A stretch of 9,008 nucleotides of DNA from positions 1 to 9,008 of the forward strand of contig DFYP01000187.1 in assembly GCA_002382645.1 (NCBI GenBank), written 5' to 3'. The position numbers and the translations under genes are program-made. Shown here piece after piece: positions 1-5,991 of the stretch. This DNA comes from Desulfovibrio sp. UBA4079. GTDB taxonomy: Bacteria; Desulfobacterota; Desulfovibrionia; Desulfovibrionales; Desulfovibrionaceae. Position 1 is the stretch's first letter. The number at the start of each line of letters is the position of its first letter. Under the pieces are notes generated by a model. The model was not told where the DNA came from. It saw nothing but the letters and a program-made list of their open reading frames with translations, and ran no database searches.

Positions 1-94
1 CGGCCCGCCGCCGGAACGCGGCCGGTCTCAGGAAATAGAGCCCCTGCCCCAGGCAGGCCAGGGCCAGCAGCCACCAGTATTCGGGCAGCGCCAT
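1..94 (-). CDS. Start of a small membrane protein resembling the lipid-A biosynthesis N-terminal (LABN) domain, cut by the window edge
   Basis: Reading the minus strand from an ATG at 94 gives 31 open codons to the window edge, so only the N-terminus is present. It begins MALPEYWWLLALACLGQGLY and continues FLRPAAFRRRA. A hydrophobic segment is followed by G-Q-x-x-x-F-x-R and then a basic stretch. That order recalls LABN-type membrane proteins, in which a Trp-rich start, a G-x-x-G-Q segment and an F-x-x-R motif are typical. Its start lies 11 bases beyond the stop of the glycosyltransferase, after a G-rich run that could serve as a weak ribosome site, so the two genes probably share a transcript. 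A glycosyltransferase followed by a LABN protein is a familiar pairing in envelope glycolipid clusters. The coding call is fairly sound because of spacing and composition. The family call is tentative with so few residues; it could be another small membrane protein. Confidence 0.5.
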   Translation of the reverse strand, partial: MALPEYWWLLALACLGQGLYFLRPAAFRRRA

Positions 95-105
95 GGGGCC
101 CCCGG

Positions 106-828
106 TCACTCGCTCTTGTCGCGGAAGGTGTACAGGAAACTGCGCTTCTGGAGCCAGCGCACGCCGATGAGGTCGTAGAGCCCGGCCACGGCCCGGTCCC
201 AGGTGCCGTACTTGGACACGCCCTTGAGCCGGGGCCGGTGGTTGACCTGGGTCTCGGCCACCTTGGCGCCCTGAAGCTTCATGAGCGTGGGCAGGAAGCG
301 GTGCATGCCCTTGAAGCGCGGCAGGCGGCGGGCCATGTCCGCGCGCATGACCTTGAGGGAGCAGCCCGTGTCGCGCACGGTCTCGCGGGTCAGCCGGTTG
401 CGCACCGCGTTGCCGATCTTGGAGCCGATGCGCTTCATGAAGGAGTCCCGGCGCTTCACGCGCCAGCCGATGACCATGTCCGCGCCCTGGTCGAAAAGCG
501 CCAGCAGGGCCGGGATGTCCGCGGGATCGTTCTGGCCGTCGGCGTCCAGGGTCACGAAGATCTCGCCACGGGCCGCGTCGAACCCGGCGCAGAAGGCCGC
601 GGACTGGCCGCGGTTCTCGGCAAAGGCCAGCCAGCGCAGCTCGGGCTGGGACCGGGCCAGGCGCTTGATGACCGCGAGGCTGCCGTCGGTGCTGGCGTCG
701 TCCACCAGGACCACCTCCCAGGGGCGGCCGAACCGCGCGGAGGCCTGGCGGATTTCAGCCAACAGCGGTTCGAGGTTGTCCTCTTCATTGAAGACCGGAA
801 GGAGGATGGAGAGCATGGCGGACTGCAT
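106..828 (-). CDS. Family 2 glycosyltransferase, dolichol/undecaprenyl-phosphate sugar transferase type (DPM1-like)
   Basis: The 240-residue protein has a GT-A glycosyltransferase fold. The nucleotide-binding start is LPVFNEEDN (residues 10-18) and LVDDASTDGS follows (41-50). The metal-binding/catalytic LDADGQNDP (94-102) carries the D-A-D signature, D95 and D97. DTGCSLKVMR (153-162) and HRPRLKGVSKYG (197-208) are typical of enzymes that move a sugar from a nucleotide donor to a polyprenyl phosphate on the cytoplasmic side of the membrane. There is no C-terminal transmembrane pair as in ArnC or GtrB, so it is the short DPM1-like form, probably peripheral. The ATG at 828 is preferred because GGAG lies 5 bases before it; a second Met at codon 5 is possible. 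The next gene begins 11 bases after its stop and looks like a LABN membrane protein, which supports a role in lipid-linked sugar for envelope glycolipid modification. The sugar and acceptor are not determined. Confidence 0.9.
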   Translation of the reverse strand: MQSAMLSILLPVFNEEDNLEPLLAEIRQASARFGRPWEVVLVDDASTDGSLAVIKRLARSQPELRWLAFAENRGQSAAFCAGFDAARGEIFVTLDADGQNDPADIPALLALFDQGADMVIGWRVKRRDSFMKRIGSKIGNAVRNRLTRETVRDTGCSLKVMRADMARRLPRFKGMHRFLPTLMKLQGAKVAETQVNHRPRLKGVSKYGTWDRAVAGLYDLIGVRWLQKRSFLYTFRDKSE

Positions 829-873
829 GACCGCTCCGGGATACGGAATTTCCCGGGCCTTGTAAATATGGAG

Positions 874-902
874 TTGACAAACACCAGCGACGCGCCTAAT
901 TA
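874..902 (+). promoter_or_regulatory. Probable sigma70 promoter of the initiator tRNA
   Basis: A perfect -35 box, TTGACA, lies at 874-879. The -10 region is AT-rich (cctaatta, 895-902). The best hexamer match is CCTAAT at 895-900 (4 of 6, 15-base spacer); TAATTA at 897-902 gives the ideal 17-base spacer but a poorer match. Transcription would begin around 908-912, leaving a short 5' leader before the mature tRNA at 919. The -35 call is strong and the exact -10 is uncertain. Confidence 0.7.
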
Positions 903-918
903 CCTCTTTCTCACGTGA

Positions 919-995
<77 letters not shown>

Positions 996-1005
996 GAAAG
1001 AAACC

Positions 1006-1042
1006 GGGCTTGGGGCACATCCCCAAGCCCTTTCTCGTTTTT
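1006..1042 (+). terminator. Intrinsic terminator of the initiator tRNA
   Basis: A perfect 10-bp stem, GGGCTTGGGG (1006-1015) with CCCCAAGCCC (1021-1030), closes a 5-base loop (CACAT). It is followed by TTTCTCGTTTTT. The GAAA at 1000-1003 can also pair with TTTC at 1031-1034 across a two-base bulge. It begins 11 bases after the tRNA CCA end, so it should end the tRNA transcript and insulate the downstream pump operon. Confidence 0.93.
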
Positions 1043-1104
1043 CCGGCAAATCCCGGCGGATTCCGCGCGGGCCGTGGGCCGCCGGGAAGTGGGCCAGGGG
1101 CCCC

Positions 1105-1133
1105 TTGACTATTGTTAGGGGCCATACTATATG
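1105..1133 (+). promoter_or_regulatory. Sigma70-like promoter overlapped by the palindrome
   Basis: TTGACT (1105-1110, 5 of 6 to the -35 consensus) is followed, after 17 bases, by TATATG (1128-1133, 4 of 6 to the -10 consensus, with the first TATA intact). Most of the spacer and the whole -10 box lie inside the 1112-1144 palindrome. This is the layout expected of a promoter shut off by a bound dimeric repressor. It points toward the pump operon but sits about 250 bases from its start codon. Confidence 0.55.
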
Positions 1134-1144
1134 GCCCCTAACAA
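1112..1144. promoter_or_regulatory. Perfect 15-bp-arm palindrome, probable operator of a dimeric repressor
   Basis: TTGTTAGGGGCCATA (1112-1126) is repeated exactly as its reverse complement at 1130-1144, with only CTA between the arms. Symmetry stops at the flanking bases (A1111 against C1145). No T-run follows on either strand, so it is not an intrinsic terminator. Its overlap with a -35/-10 pair and its place upstream of an RND pump fit an operator for a TetR-like or similar homodimeric regulator, the usual class controlling such pumps. No regulator gene is present in the window, so the cognate protein must lie elsewhere. The operator function is inference from symmetry and position. Confidence 0.7.
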
Positions 1145-1334
1145 CGACGACACAAGCCCGCGCCCCTGCGGGGACCGTCCTTGGTTCCCATCCGGAGCGC
1201 GCCGCCGGAATAATCCGGACAGCGCGGCTTCCCGAGGATGGCCCCCGGAAATTCCGAGAGGCCCCAAGTTTGCAAGAGATGCCCGGAACCAGGCCCTGCG
1301 ACAGAAACATGACGAAGCCCAGGACCGATTCGCC

Positions 1335-1363
1335 TGGAGATCGGCCTCGATTCCCTTTATGAT
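1335..1363 (+). promoter_or_regulatory. Candidate proximal promoter of the efflux operon
   Basis: TGGAGA (1335-1340, 4 of 6) and TATGAT (1358-1363, 5 of 6) are separated by 17 bases. Transcription would start near 1370, giving a leader of about 23 bases that includes the GGAGGA ribosome site at 1381-1386. This is a better-placed start for the pump genes than the palindrome promoter, but the -35 box is mediocre and chance matches are possible. Confidence 0.4.
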
Positions 1364-1392
1364 GTGAGTAGCCCCGGTGGGGAGGACTGTTC

Positions 1393-2595
1393 ATGCGACG
1401 CATTCAACGTGTTAGGAAATCCGCCGGATGCGCGGCCGCCGCGGCCGTCCTCCTGCTCCTCGCCCTGCTGGGAGCCTGCGACCGCAAGCCCAAGGAGGCG
1501 CCGCAGCAGCAGGCGCCCACGGTCTCCGTGGTCACGGTGGAGCCCCAGAAACTCGCGCTCACCACCGAGCTTTCGGGCCGCACCTCCGCCTTCCTCGTCG
1601 CCGAGATCCGGCCCCGGGTCAGCGGGCTCATCCAGAAGCGCCTGTTCGTGGAAGGCTCCGACGTGGAGGCCGGGCAGGTGCTCTACCAGATCGATCCCGC
1701 GCCGTTCCAGGCCGAACTGAACAACGCCCTGGCCGCCCTGGGCCGGGCCGACGCCAATCTTCCGGCCATCCGCCTGCGCGCCGAGCGCTACAAGCGGCTC
1801 CTGGACGACGCGGCCCTAAGCCAGCAGGACTACGACGACGCGGCCGGCTCCCTGAACCAGCAGCGGGCCTACATCAAGTCGCTCCAGGCCAGCGTGGACA
1901 CGGCCCGCATCAACCTGGGCTACACCAAGGTCACGGCCCCCATCTCGGGCCGCATCGGCAAGTCCAGCGTCACCGACGGGGCCATCGTCACGGCCTACCA
2001 GGCCACGCCCCTGTCCACCATCCAGCAGCTGGACCCGATCTACGTGGACGTGCCCCAGTCCACCACCGAGCTCTTGCGCATGCGAAGCCGCATGGAGGCG
2101 GGTCTGCTCAATCCGCACGAGGCGGACCAGAACAAGGTCACGCTCACCCTGGAGAACGGCGCGCCCTACCCCCTGGAGGGAATCCTCCAGTTCCGGGACG
2201 TGACCGTGGACCCGAGCACCGGCTCGGTGACCCTGCGGGCGGTCTTCCCCAATCCCAAGGGGCTTCTGCTGCCGGGCATGTTCGTCAAGGTGGTGATCAA
2301 CGAGGGCGTCAACGAGCAGGCCATCCTCGTGCCCCAGCAGGGCGTGTCCCGCGACCACAAGGGCAACCCCTACTCCCTGGTGGCCGACGCCGAAAACAAG
2401 GTCCAGTTCCGGGCGCTCACCCTGGACCGGGCCGTGGACGACAAGTGGCTCGTGTCCGAGGGCCTGGCCGCGGGCGACCGGGTCATCGTGGAGGGCCTCC
2501 AGATGCTCCGTCCCGGCACCACGGTCCAGACCACGCCCTTCCAGCAGGCGGAACCCGCCCAGACCCCCGCGCCCGGTTCCGACGCCAAGTCCTGA
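1393..2595 (+). CDS. acrA: RND efflux pump periplasmic adaptor lipoprotein (AcrA/MexA type)
   Basis: This 400-residue membrane-fusion protein links the inner-membrane RND transporter to an outer-membrane channel. The N-terminus is a lipoprotein signal: basic residues, a hydrophobic run and the lipobox LLGAC with acylated Cys29. Asp30 at the +2 position fits retention at the inner membrane in the E. coli sorting rule. The order matches AcrA: a lipoyl-type half around 70-105 (RPRVSGLIQKRLFVEGSDVE, then LYQIDP), an alpha-helical hairpin around 106-172 that contacts the channel, and the second lipoyl half (ARINLGYTKVTAPISGRIGK, 171-190). A beta-barrel follows from about 213 (QQLDPIYVDV), then VTVDPSTGSVTLRAVFPNP (270-288) and a membrane-proximal domain with ILVPQQGVSR and KWLVSEGLAAGDRV. 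Length is near that of AcrA (397). A strong GGAGGA ribosome site sits 6 bases before the ATG. The transporter gene starts 12 bases after its stop, so the two are one operon. Confidence 0.96.
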   Translation: MRRIQRVRKSAGCAAAAAVLLLLALLGACDRKPKEAPQQQAPTVSVVTVEPQKLALTTELSGRTSAFLVAEIRPRVSGLIQKRLFVEGSDVEAGQVLYQIDPAPFQAELNNALAALGRADANLPAIRLRAERYKRLLDDAALSQQDYDDAAGSLNQQRAYIKSLQASVDTARINLGYTKVTAPISGRIGKSSVTDGAIVTAYQATPLSTIQQLDPIYVDVPQSTTELLRMRSRMEAGLLNPHEADQNKVTLTLENGAPYPLEGILQFRDVTVDPSTGSVTLRAVFPNPKGLLLPGMFVKVVINEGVNEQAILVPQQGVSRDHKGNPYSLVADAENKVQFRALTLDRAVDDKWLVSEGLAAGDRVIVEGLQMLRPGTTVQTTPFQQAEPAQTPAPGSDAKS

Positions 2596-2607
2596 GCGAG
2601 GCCCGAA

Positions 2608-5600
2608 ATGCTCTCCAAGTTCTTCCTGGACCGTCCGGTCTTCGCCTGGGTCATCGCCATCATCATCATGACCGCCGGGCTCCTGGCCATCCACGCCATG
2701 CCCATCGCGCAGTATCCGCCCATCGCCCCGCCGTCCATCGCCGTGGACGCCTACTTCCCCGGCGCCTCGGGCGAGACCGTGGAGAACACCGTGACCCAGG
2801 TCATCGAGCAGAAGATGACCGGTCTGGACGGCATGCTCTACCTCACGGGCACGAGCTCCTCCTCGGGCCAGTCGCGCATCGAGATGACCTTTGCCCCGGG
2901 CACGGACCCGGACATCGCCTGGTCCAAGGTCCAGAACAAGCTCCAGCTGGCCATGGCCAGCCTGCCCTCGGTGGTCCAGCGCTCCGGCGTCAAGGTGAGC
3001 AAGTCCACCCGCAACTACCTCCTCGTGGTGGGCCTCATCTCCGAGGACGGGAGCATGAACGGCGACGACCTGCGGGACTACGCCCAGTCCAACCTGGAGA
3101 AAATCCTCTCGCGCGTGCCCGGCGTGGGCGAGGTGGAGAACTTCGGCTCCCAGTACGCCATGCGGGTCTGGCTCAATCCCGACAGCCTGACCAGCTACAG
3201 CCTGACCATGGCCGACGTGGTCGCGGCCCTGGAGGCCTACAACGTGGAGGTCTCCGCGGGCCAGCTCGGCGGGGCCCCGGCCACCGGGAACCAGCGCCTG
3301 AACGCCGCCATCATCGTGCAGCATCTGCTCCAGACGCCCGAGGAATTCGCCAACATCCCCATCCGCACCAATCCGGACGGCTCGGTGGTGCGGATCAAGG
3401 ACGTGGGCCGCACCGAGCTGGGCTCCGAGCGCTACGACGTGGACGCCTATTTCAACGGCAAGCCCAGCGCGGGCATGGCCATCCGCCAGGCCGCCGGGGC
3501 CAACGCCCTGGACACGGCCGACGCCATCAAGAAGAAGATGGAGGAGATGAGCCGCTACTTCCCGCCCGGCATGAAGGTCATCTATCCCTACGACACCACG
3601 CCGTTCACCAAGGTGGCCATCGACGAGGTGGTCAAGACCCTGGTCGAGGCCGTGATCCTGGTCTTCCTCATCATGTACCTGTTCATGGGCAACATGCGGG
3701 CCACGATCATCCCGACCATCGCGGTGCCCGTGGTGCTCCTGGGCACCTTCGGGGTGCTCAGCTTCTTCGGCTTCTCCATCAACATGCTGACCATGTTCGC
3801 CATGGTCCTGGCCATCGGGCTCTTGGTGGACGACGCCATCGTGGTGGTGGAGAACGTGGAGCGGATCATGGCCGAGGAGGGGCTCTCACCCCGGGATGCC
3901 ACGGCCAAGTCCATGGACGAGATCACCAGCGCGCTCATCGGCATCGGCCTGGTGCTCTCGGCGGTGTTCGGGCCCATGGCCTTTTTCCAGGGCTCCACCG
4001 GCGTGCTCTACCGCCAGTTCTCGGTCACGGTCATCGCCTCCATGCTCCTCTCGGTGCTGGTGGCCCTGATCCTGACCCCGGTGCTCTGCGCCACTTTCCT
4101 CAAGCCCGTGCCCAAAGGCCACGAGCCCTCGGACAACGCGGTCTTCTTCCTGCGGCCCTTCTTCCGGCGCTTTGACACGATCTTCTACTGGATCAGAAGC
4201 CAGTACGTGCGGCTGGTAGGCCACTCCTTCAACCGCAAGTGGCGCTTCCTCCTGCTCTACGTGATCCTCGTGGCGGCGGTGGGCTTCTCGTTCAAGCGCA
4301 TGGCCACCTCCTACATCCCGGACGAGGACCAGGGCATTCTCCTGGTCCAGGCCATCCTGCCCTCGGGTTCCACCCTGGAGCAGACCACCGAGGTCATGAA
4401 GAAGGCCCGGAAAATCGTGGAAAAGGAGTCCGGGGCCATCGAGTCGTTCATGTCCATCCCGGGCACGAGCTTCGGCGGCCAGGGCCAGAACATGGCGCTC
4501 GGCTTCATCAAGCTCAAGGACTGGCACCTGCGCCAGCGCCCGGACCTCAAGGCCAAGCCCGTGGCGGGCCGGCTCATGGGAGCCTTCTCCCAGATCAAGG
4601 AGGCCATGGTCTTCGCCTTCCCGCCCCCGCCGGTCATCGAACTGGGCATGGCCACGGGCTTCGACTTCGAGCTCCAGGACCGCGGCGGCCTGGGCCACGA
4701 CCAGCTCATGAACGCGCGCAACCAGCTCCTGGGCATGGCCATGCAGGATCCCCGGCTGGTGCGGGTGCGGCCCAACGGCATGGAGGACGTCTCGGAATAC
4801 CACATCGACGTGGACTGGGACAAAGCCGGGGCCCTGGGCGTGCCGATCACCTCCATCCACAACACCATCTCGGCGGCCTTCGGCAGCGCCTACGTCAACG
4901 ACTTCATCCAGGCCGGCCGGGTCAAGAAGGTCTATGCCCAGGCCGACGCGCCCTACCGGATGATGCCCCACGACCTGGAGCGGCTGTACATCCGCAACGA
5001 CCTGGGCAAGATGGTGCCCTTCTCGTCCATCGCCGAGGGCCGCTGGAGCCTCGGCTCGCCCAAGCTGGAGCGCTACAACGCGTTTCCGTCCATCAACATC
5101 TGGGGCGAGCCCGCGCCGGGCCACAGCACGGGCGAGGCCATGAACGCCATGGAGGAGCTGGCCGCCAAGCTGCCCCAGGGCATCGGCTTCGACTGGACCG
5201 GCCTGTCCTACCAGGAGCGCATGGCCACGGCCCAGGGCCCGATCCTGTACGCCTTCTCCATCTTCGTCATCTTCCTCTGCGTGGCGGCCCTGTACGAGAG
5301 CTGGACCATCCCCTTCGTCAACCTGCTCATGCTCCCCCTGGGCGTGCTCGGCGCCATCCTGGCCACCTCGCTGCGCGGGTTCCCCAACGACGTCTATTTC
5401 CAGATCGGCTTTTTGACCACCCTGGGCCTGTCCACCAAGAACGCCATCCTGATCATCCAGTTCATCAAGGAGCGCATGAACCACGGCGACAGGCTGGTGG
5501 ACGCCACGCTCGGCGCGGTCAAGACCCGGTTCAGGCCGGTCATCATGACCTCCCTGGCCTTCTTCTTCGGCGTGCTGCCCCTGGCCATCGCCAACGGCGC

Positions 5601-5745
5601 GGGCGCGGGCGCCATGAACGCCATCGGCACCGCGGTCTGCGGCGGCATGCTCTCGGCCACCTTCATCGACCTCGTGTTCATCCCGCTGTTCTTCGTGCTG
5701 GTCTGCCGCTTCTTCGGCAAGAAGCGGCGGCCGGGAGCCCCCTAG
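2608..5745 (+). CDS. acrB: RND multidrug efflux transporter, inner-membrane subunit (AcrB/MexB, HAE1 type)
   Basis: This 1045-residue proton-driven transporter works as a trimer, taking hydrophobic compounds from the periplasm or membrane and passing them to an outer-membrane channel. It is collinear with AcrB (1049 residues). TM1 follows FFLDRPVFAWVIAI, and the first porter domain contains GVGEVENFGSQYAMRVW. TM4 reads AIGLLVDDAIVVVENVER with proton-relay D408 and D409. TM7 starts near residue 543, and TM10 has STKNAILIIQF with K944, the partner of those aspartates. R974 and T981 correspond to AcrB R971 and T978. Relay residues are therefore complete. In the distal pocket, AcrB F178, F617 and F628 are kept. 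F136 is Tyr, F610 is Met, F615 is Thr (T620) and R620 is Gln (Q625), so the substrate range may differ. GAGG at 2598-2601 lies 6 bases before the ATG. No TolC/OprM-type channel gene follows. Confidence 0.97.
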   Translation: MLSKFFLDRPVFAWVIAIIIMTAGLLAIHAMPIAQYPPIAPPSIAVDAYFPGASGETVENTVTQVIEQKMTGLDGMLYLTGTSSSSGQSRIEMTFAPGTDPDIAWSKVQNKLQLAMASLPSVVQRSGVKVSKSTRNYLLVVGLISEDGSMNGDDLRDYAQSNLEKILSRVPGVGEVENFGSQYAMRVWLNPDSLTSYSLTMADVVAALEAYNVEVSAGQLGGAPATGNQRLNAAIIVQHLLQTPEEFANIPIRTNPDGSVVRIKDVGRTELGSERYDVDAYFNGKPSAGMAIRQAAGANALDTADAIKKKMEEMSRYFPPGMKVIYPYDTTPFTKVAIDEVVKTLVEAVILVFLIMYLFMGNMRATIIPTIAVPVVLLGTFGVLSFFGFSINMLTMFAMVLAIGLLVDDAIVVVENVERIMAEEGLSPRDATAKSMDEITSALIGIGLVLSAVFGPMAFFQGSTGVLYRQFSVTVIASMLLSVLVALILTPVLCATFLKPVPKGHEPSDNAVFFLRPFFRRFDTIFYWIRSQYVRLVGHSFNRKWRFLLLYVILVAAVGFSFKRMATSYIPDEDQGILLVQAILPSGSTLEQTTEVMKKARKIVEKESGAIESFMSIPGTSFGGQGQNMALGFIKLKDWHLRQRPDLKAKPVAGRLMGAFSQIKEAMVFAFPPPPVIELGMATGFDFELQDRGGLGHDQLMNARNQLLGMAMQDPRLVRVRPNGMEDVSEYHIDVDWDKAGALGVPITSIHNTISAAFGSAYVNDFIQAGRVKKVYAQADAPYRMMPHDLERLYIRNDLGKMVPFSSIAEGRWSLGSPKLERYNAFPSINIWGEPAPGHSTGEAMNAMEELAAKLPQGIGFDWTGLSYQERMATAQGPILYAFSIFVIFLCVAALYESWTIPFVNLLMLPLGVLGAILATSLRGFPNDVYFQIGFLTTLGLSTKNAILIIQFIKERMNHGDRLVDATLGAVKTRFRPVIMTSLAFFFGVLPLAIANGAGAGAMNAIGTAVCGGMLSATFIDLVFIPLFFVLVCRFFGKKRRPGAP

Positions 5746-5774
5746 CCGGACGGCCGCGCACGGGACGCGGCCCG

Positions 5775-5808
5775 CAGGGGCCCCGAGGCGTCGGCGGCCC
5801 CTGAATTT
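5775..5808 (+). terminator. Probable terminator hairpin after the efflux operon
   Basis: CAGGGGCC (5775-5782) pairs with GGCCCCTG (5796-5803), and CCGA/TCGG extends the stem inward around a GGCG loop with one bulged C. This gives 12 base pairs. The tail is AATTT then CCC, a weak U-run. It lies 30 bases after the transporter stop, where an operon end is expected. A second hairpin follows downstream. Confidence 0.6.
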
Positions 5809-5822
5809 CCCTGGCCTTTTCC

Positions 5823-5845
5823 GCGCCGGCGTCCGGCGCTCCTTT
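5823..5845 (+). terminator. Second hairpin in the spacer after the pump, possible tandem terminator
   Basis: GCGCCGG (5823-5829) and CCGGCGC (5833-5839) form a 7-bp GC-only stem with a 3-base loop, followed by TCCTTT. It comes 19 bases after the first hairpin. The short T-run makes it a weak terminator alone, but the pair together would separate pump transcription from the membrane-protein gene downstream. Confidence 0.45.
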
Positions 5846-5991
5846 ACCTCCTGCCCCGGCGGATGCTAAGAGCAAACCCGGTATCGGGCAGGGGGGCCGG
5901 TCCACTCCCTCGCGCCGCGTAGCGCGCCTCTGTCCCCGTCCTGGCCGCGAACCGATGAAACAACGCCTGTCGCCGGGGCCGCCGCTTTGGT

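Larger units (their letters stand above)
1043..1392. other. 350-base spacer upstream of the efflux operon, with no convincing gene
   Basis: The stretch between the tRNA terminator and the pump adaptor holds two promoter-like pairs (1105-1133 and 1335-1363) and a perfect long palindrome (1112-1144). It also has minor symmetric elements: AGGGGCCCCT at 1096-1105, CCGGA-ATAA-TCCGG at 1205-1218 and CGGAA-A-TTCCG at 1246-1256. Short open frames of roughly 80-140 codons cross it on both strands. They lack a ribosome site and hydrophobic or conserved character, and one of them would start inside the palindrome, so I do not call them genes. If transcription begins at the upstream promoter, about 250 bases of untranslated leader would precede the adaptor gene. 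I recognise no riboswitch. Confidence 0.6.

Noticed and set aside
836..856. Small hairpin (CCGGGA/TCCCGG) between the glycosyltransferase and the tRNA promoter
   Set aside because: Only 6 base pairs with a 9-base loop and no T-run. Such GC pairings are common by chance here, so I assign it no function.
1112..1144. Palindrome as an intrinsic terminator or as the end of a mobile element
   Set aside because: No T-run follows on either strand, no transposase or matching inverted repeat was seen nearby, and the overlap with a promoter explains it better.
1428..4175. A 915-codon open frame overlapping both pump genes on the same strand
   Set aside because: It is the shifted reading of two clearly recognised genes. 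The translation is rich in Gly, Pro, Arg and His with no domains, as expected of a GC-rich shadow frame.
3886..5484. Long antisense open frame (532 codons) opposite the transporter gene
   Set aside because: Low-complexity composition (Gly, His, Val, Glu, Arg), no ribosome site and no family resemblance. It exists because stop codons are rare in the GC-rich complement.
5843..5870. Possible promoter for the membrane-protein gene (TTTACC and GCTAAG)
   Set aside because: The -35 matches 4 of 6 and the -10 only 3 of 6 with a 16-base spacer, and the -35 overlaps the T-run of a hairpin. Too weak to list.
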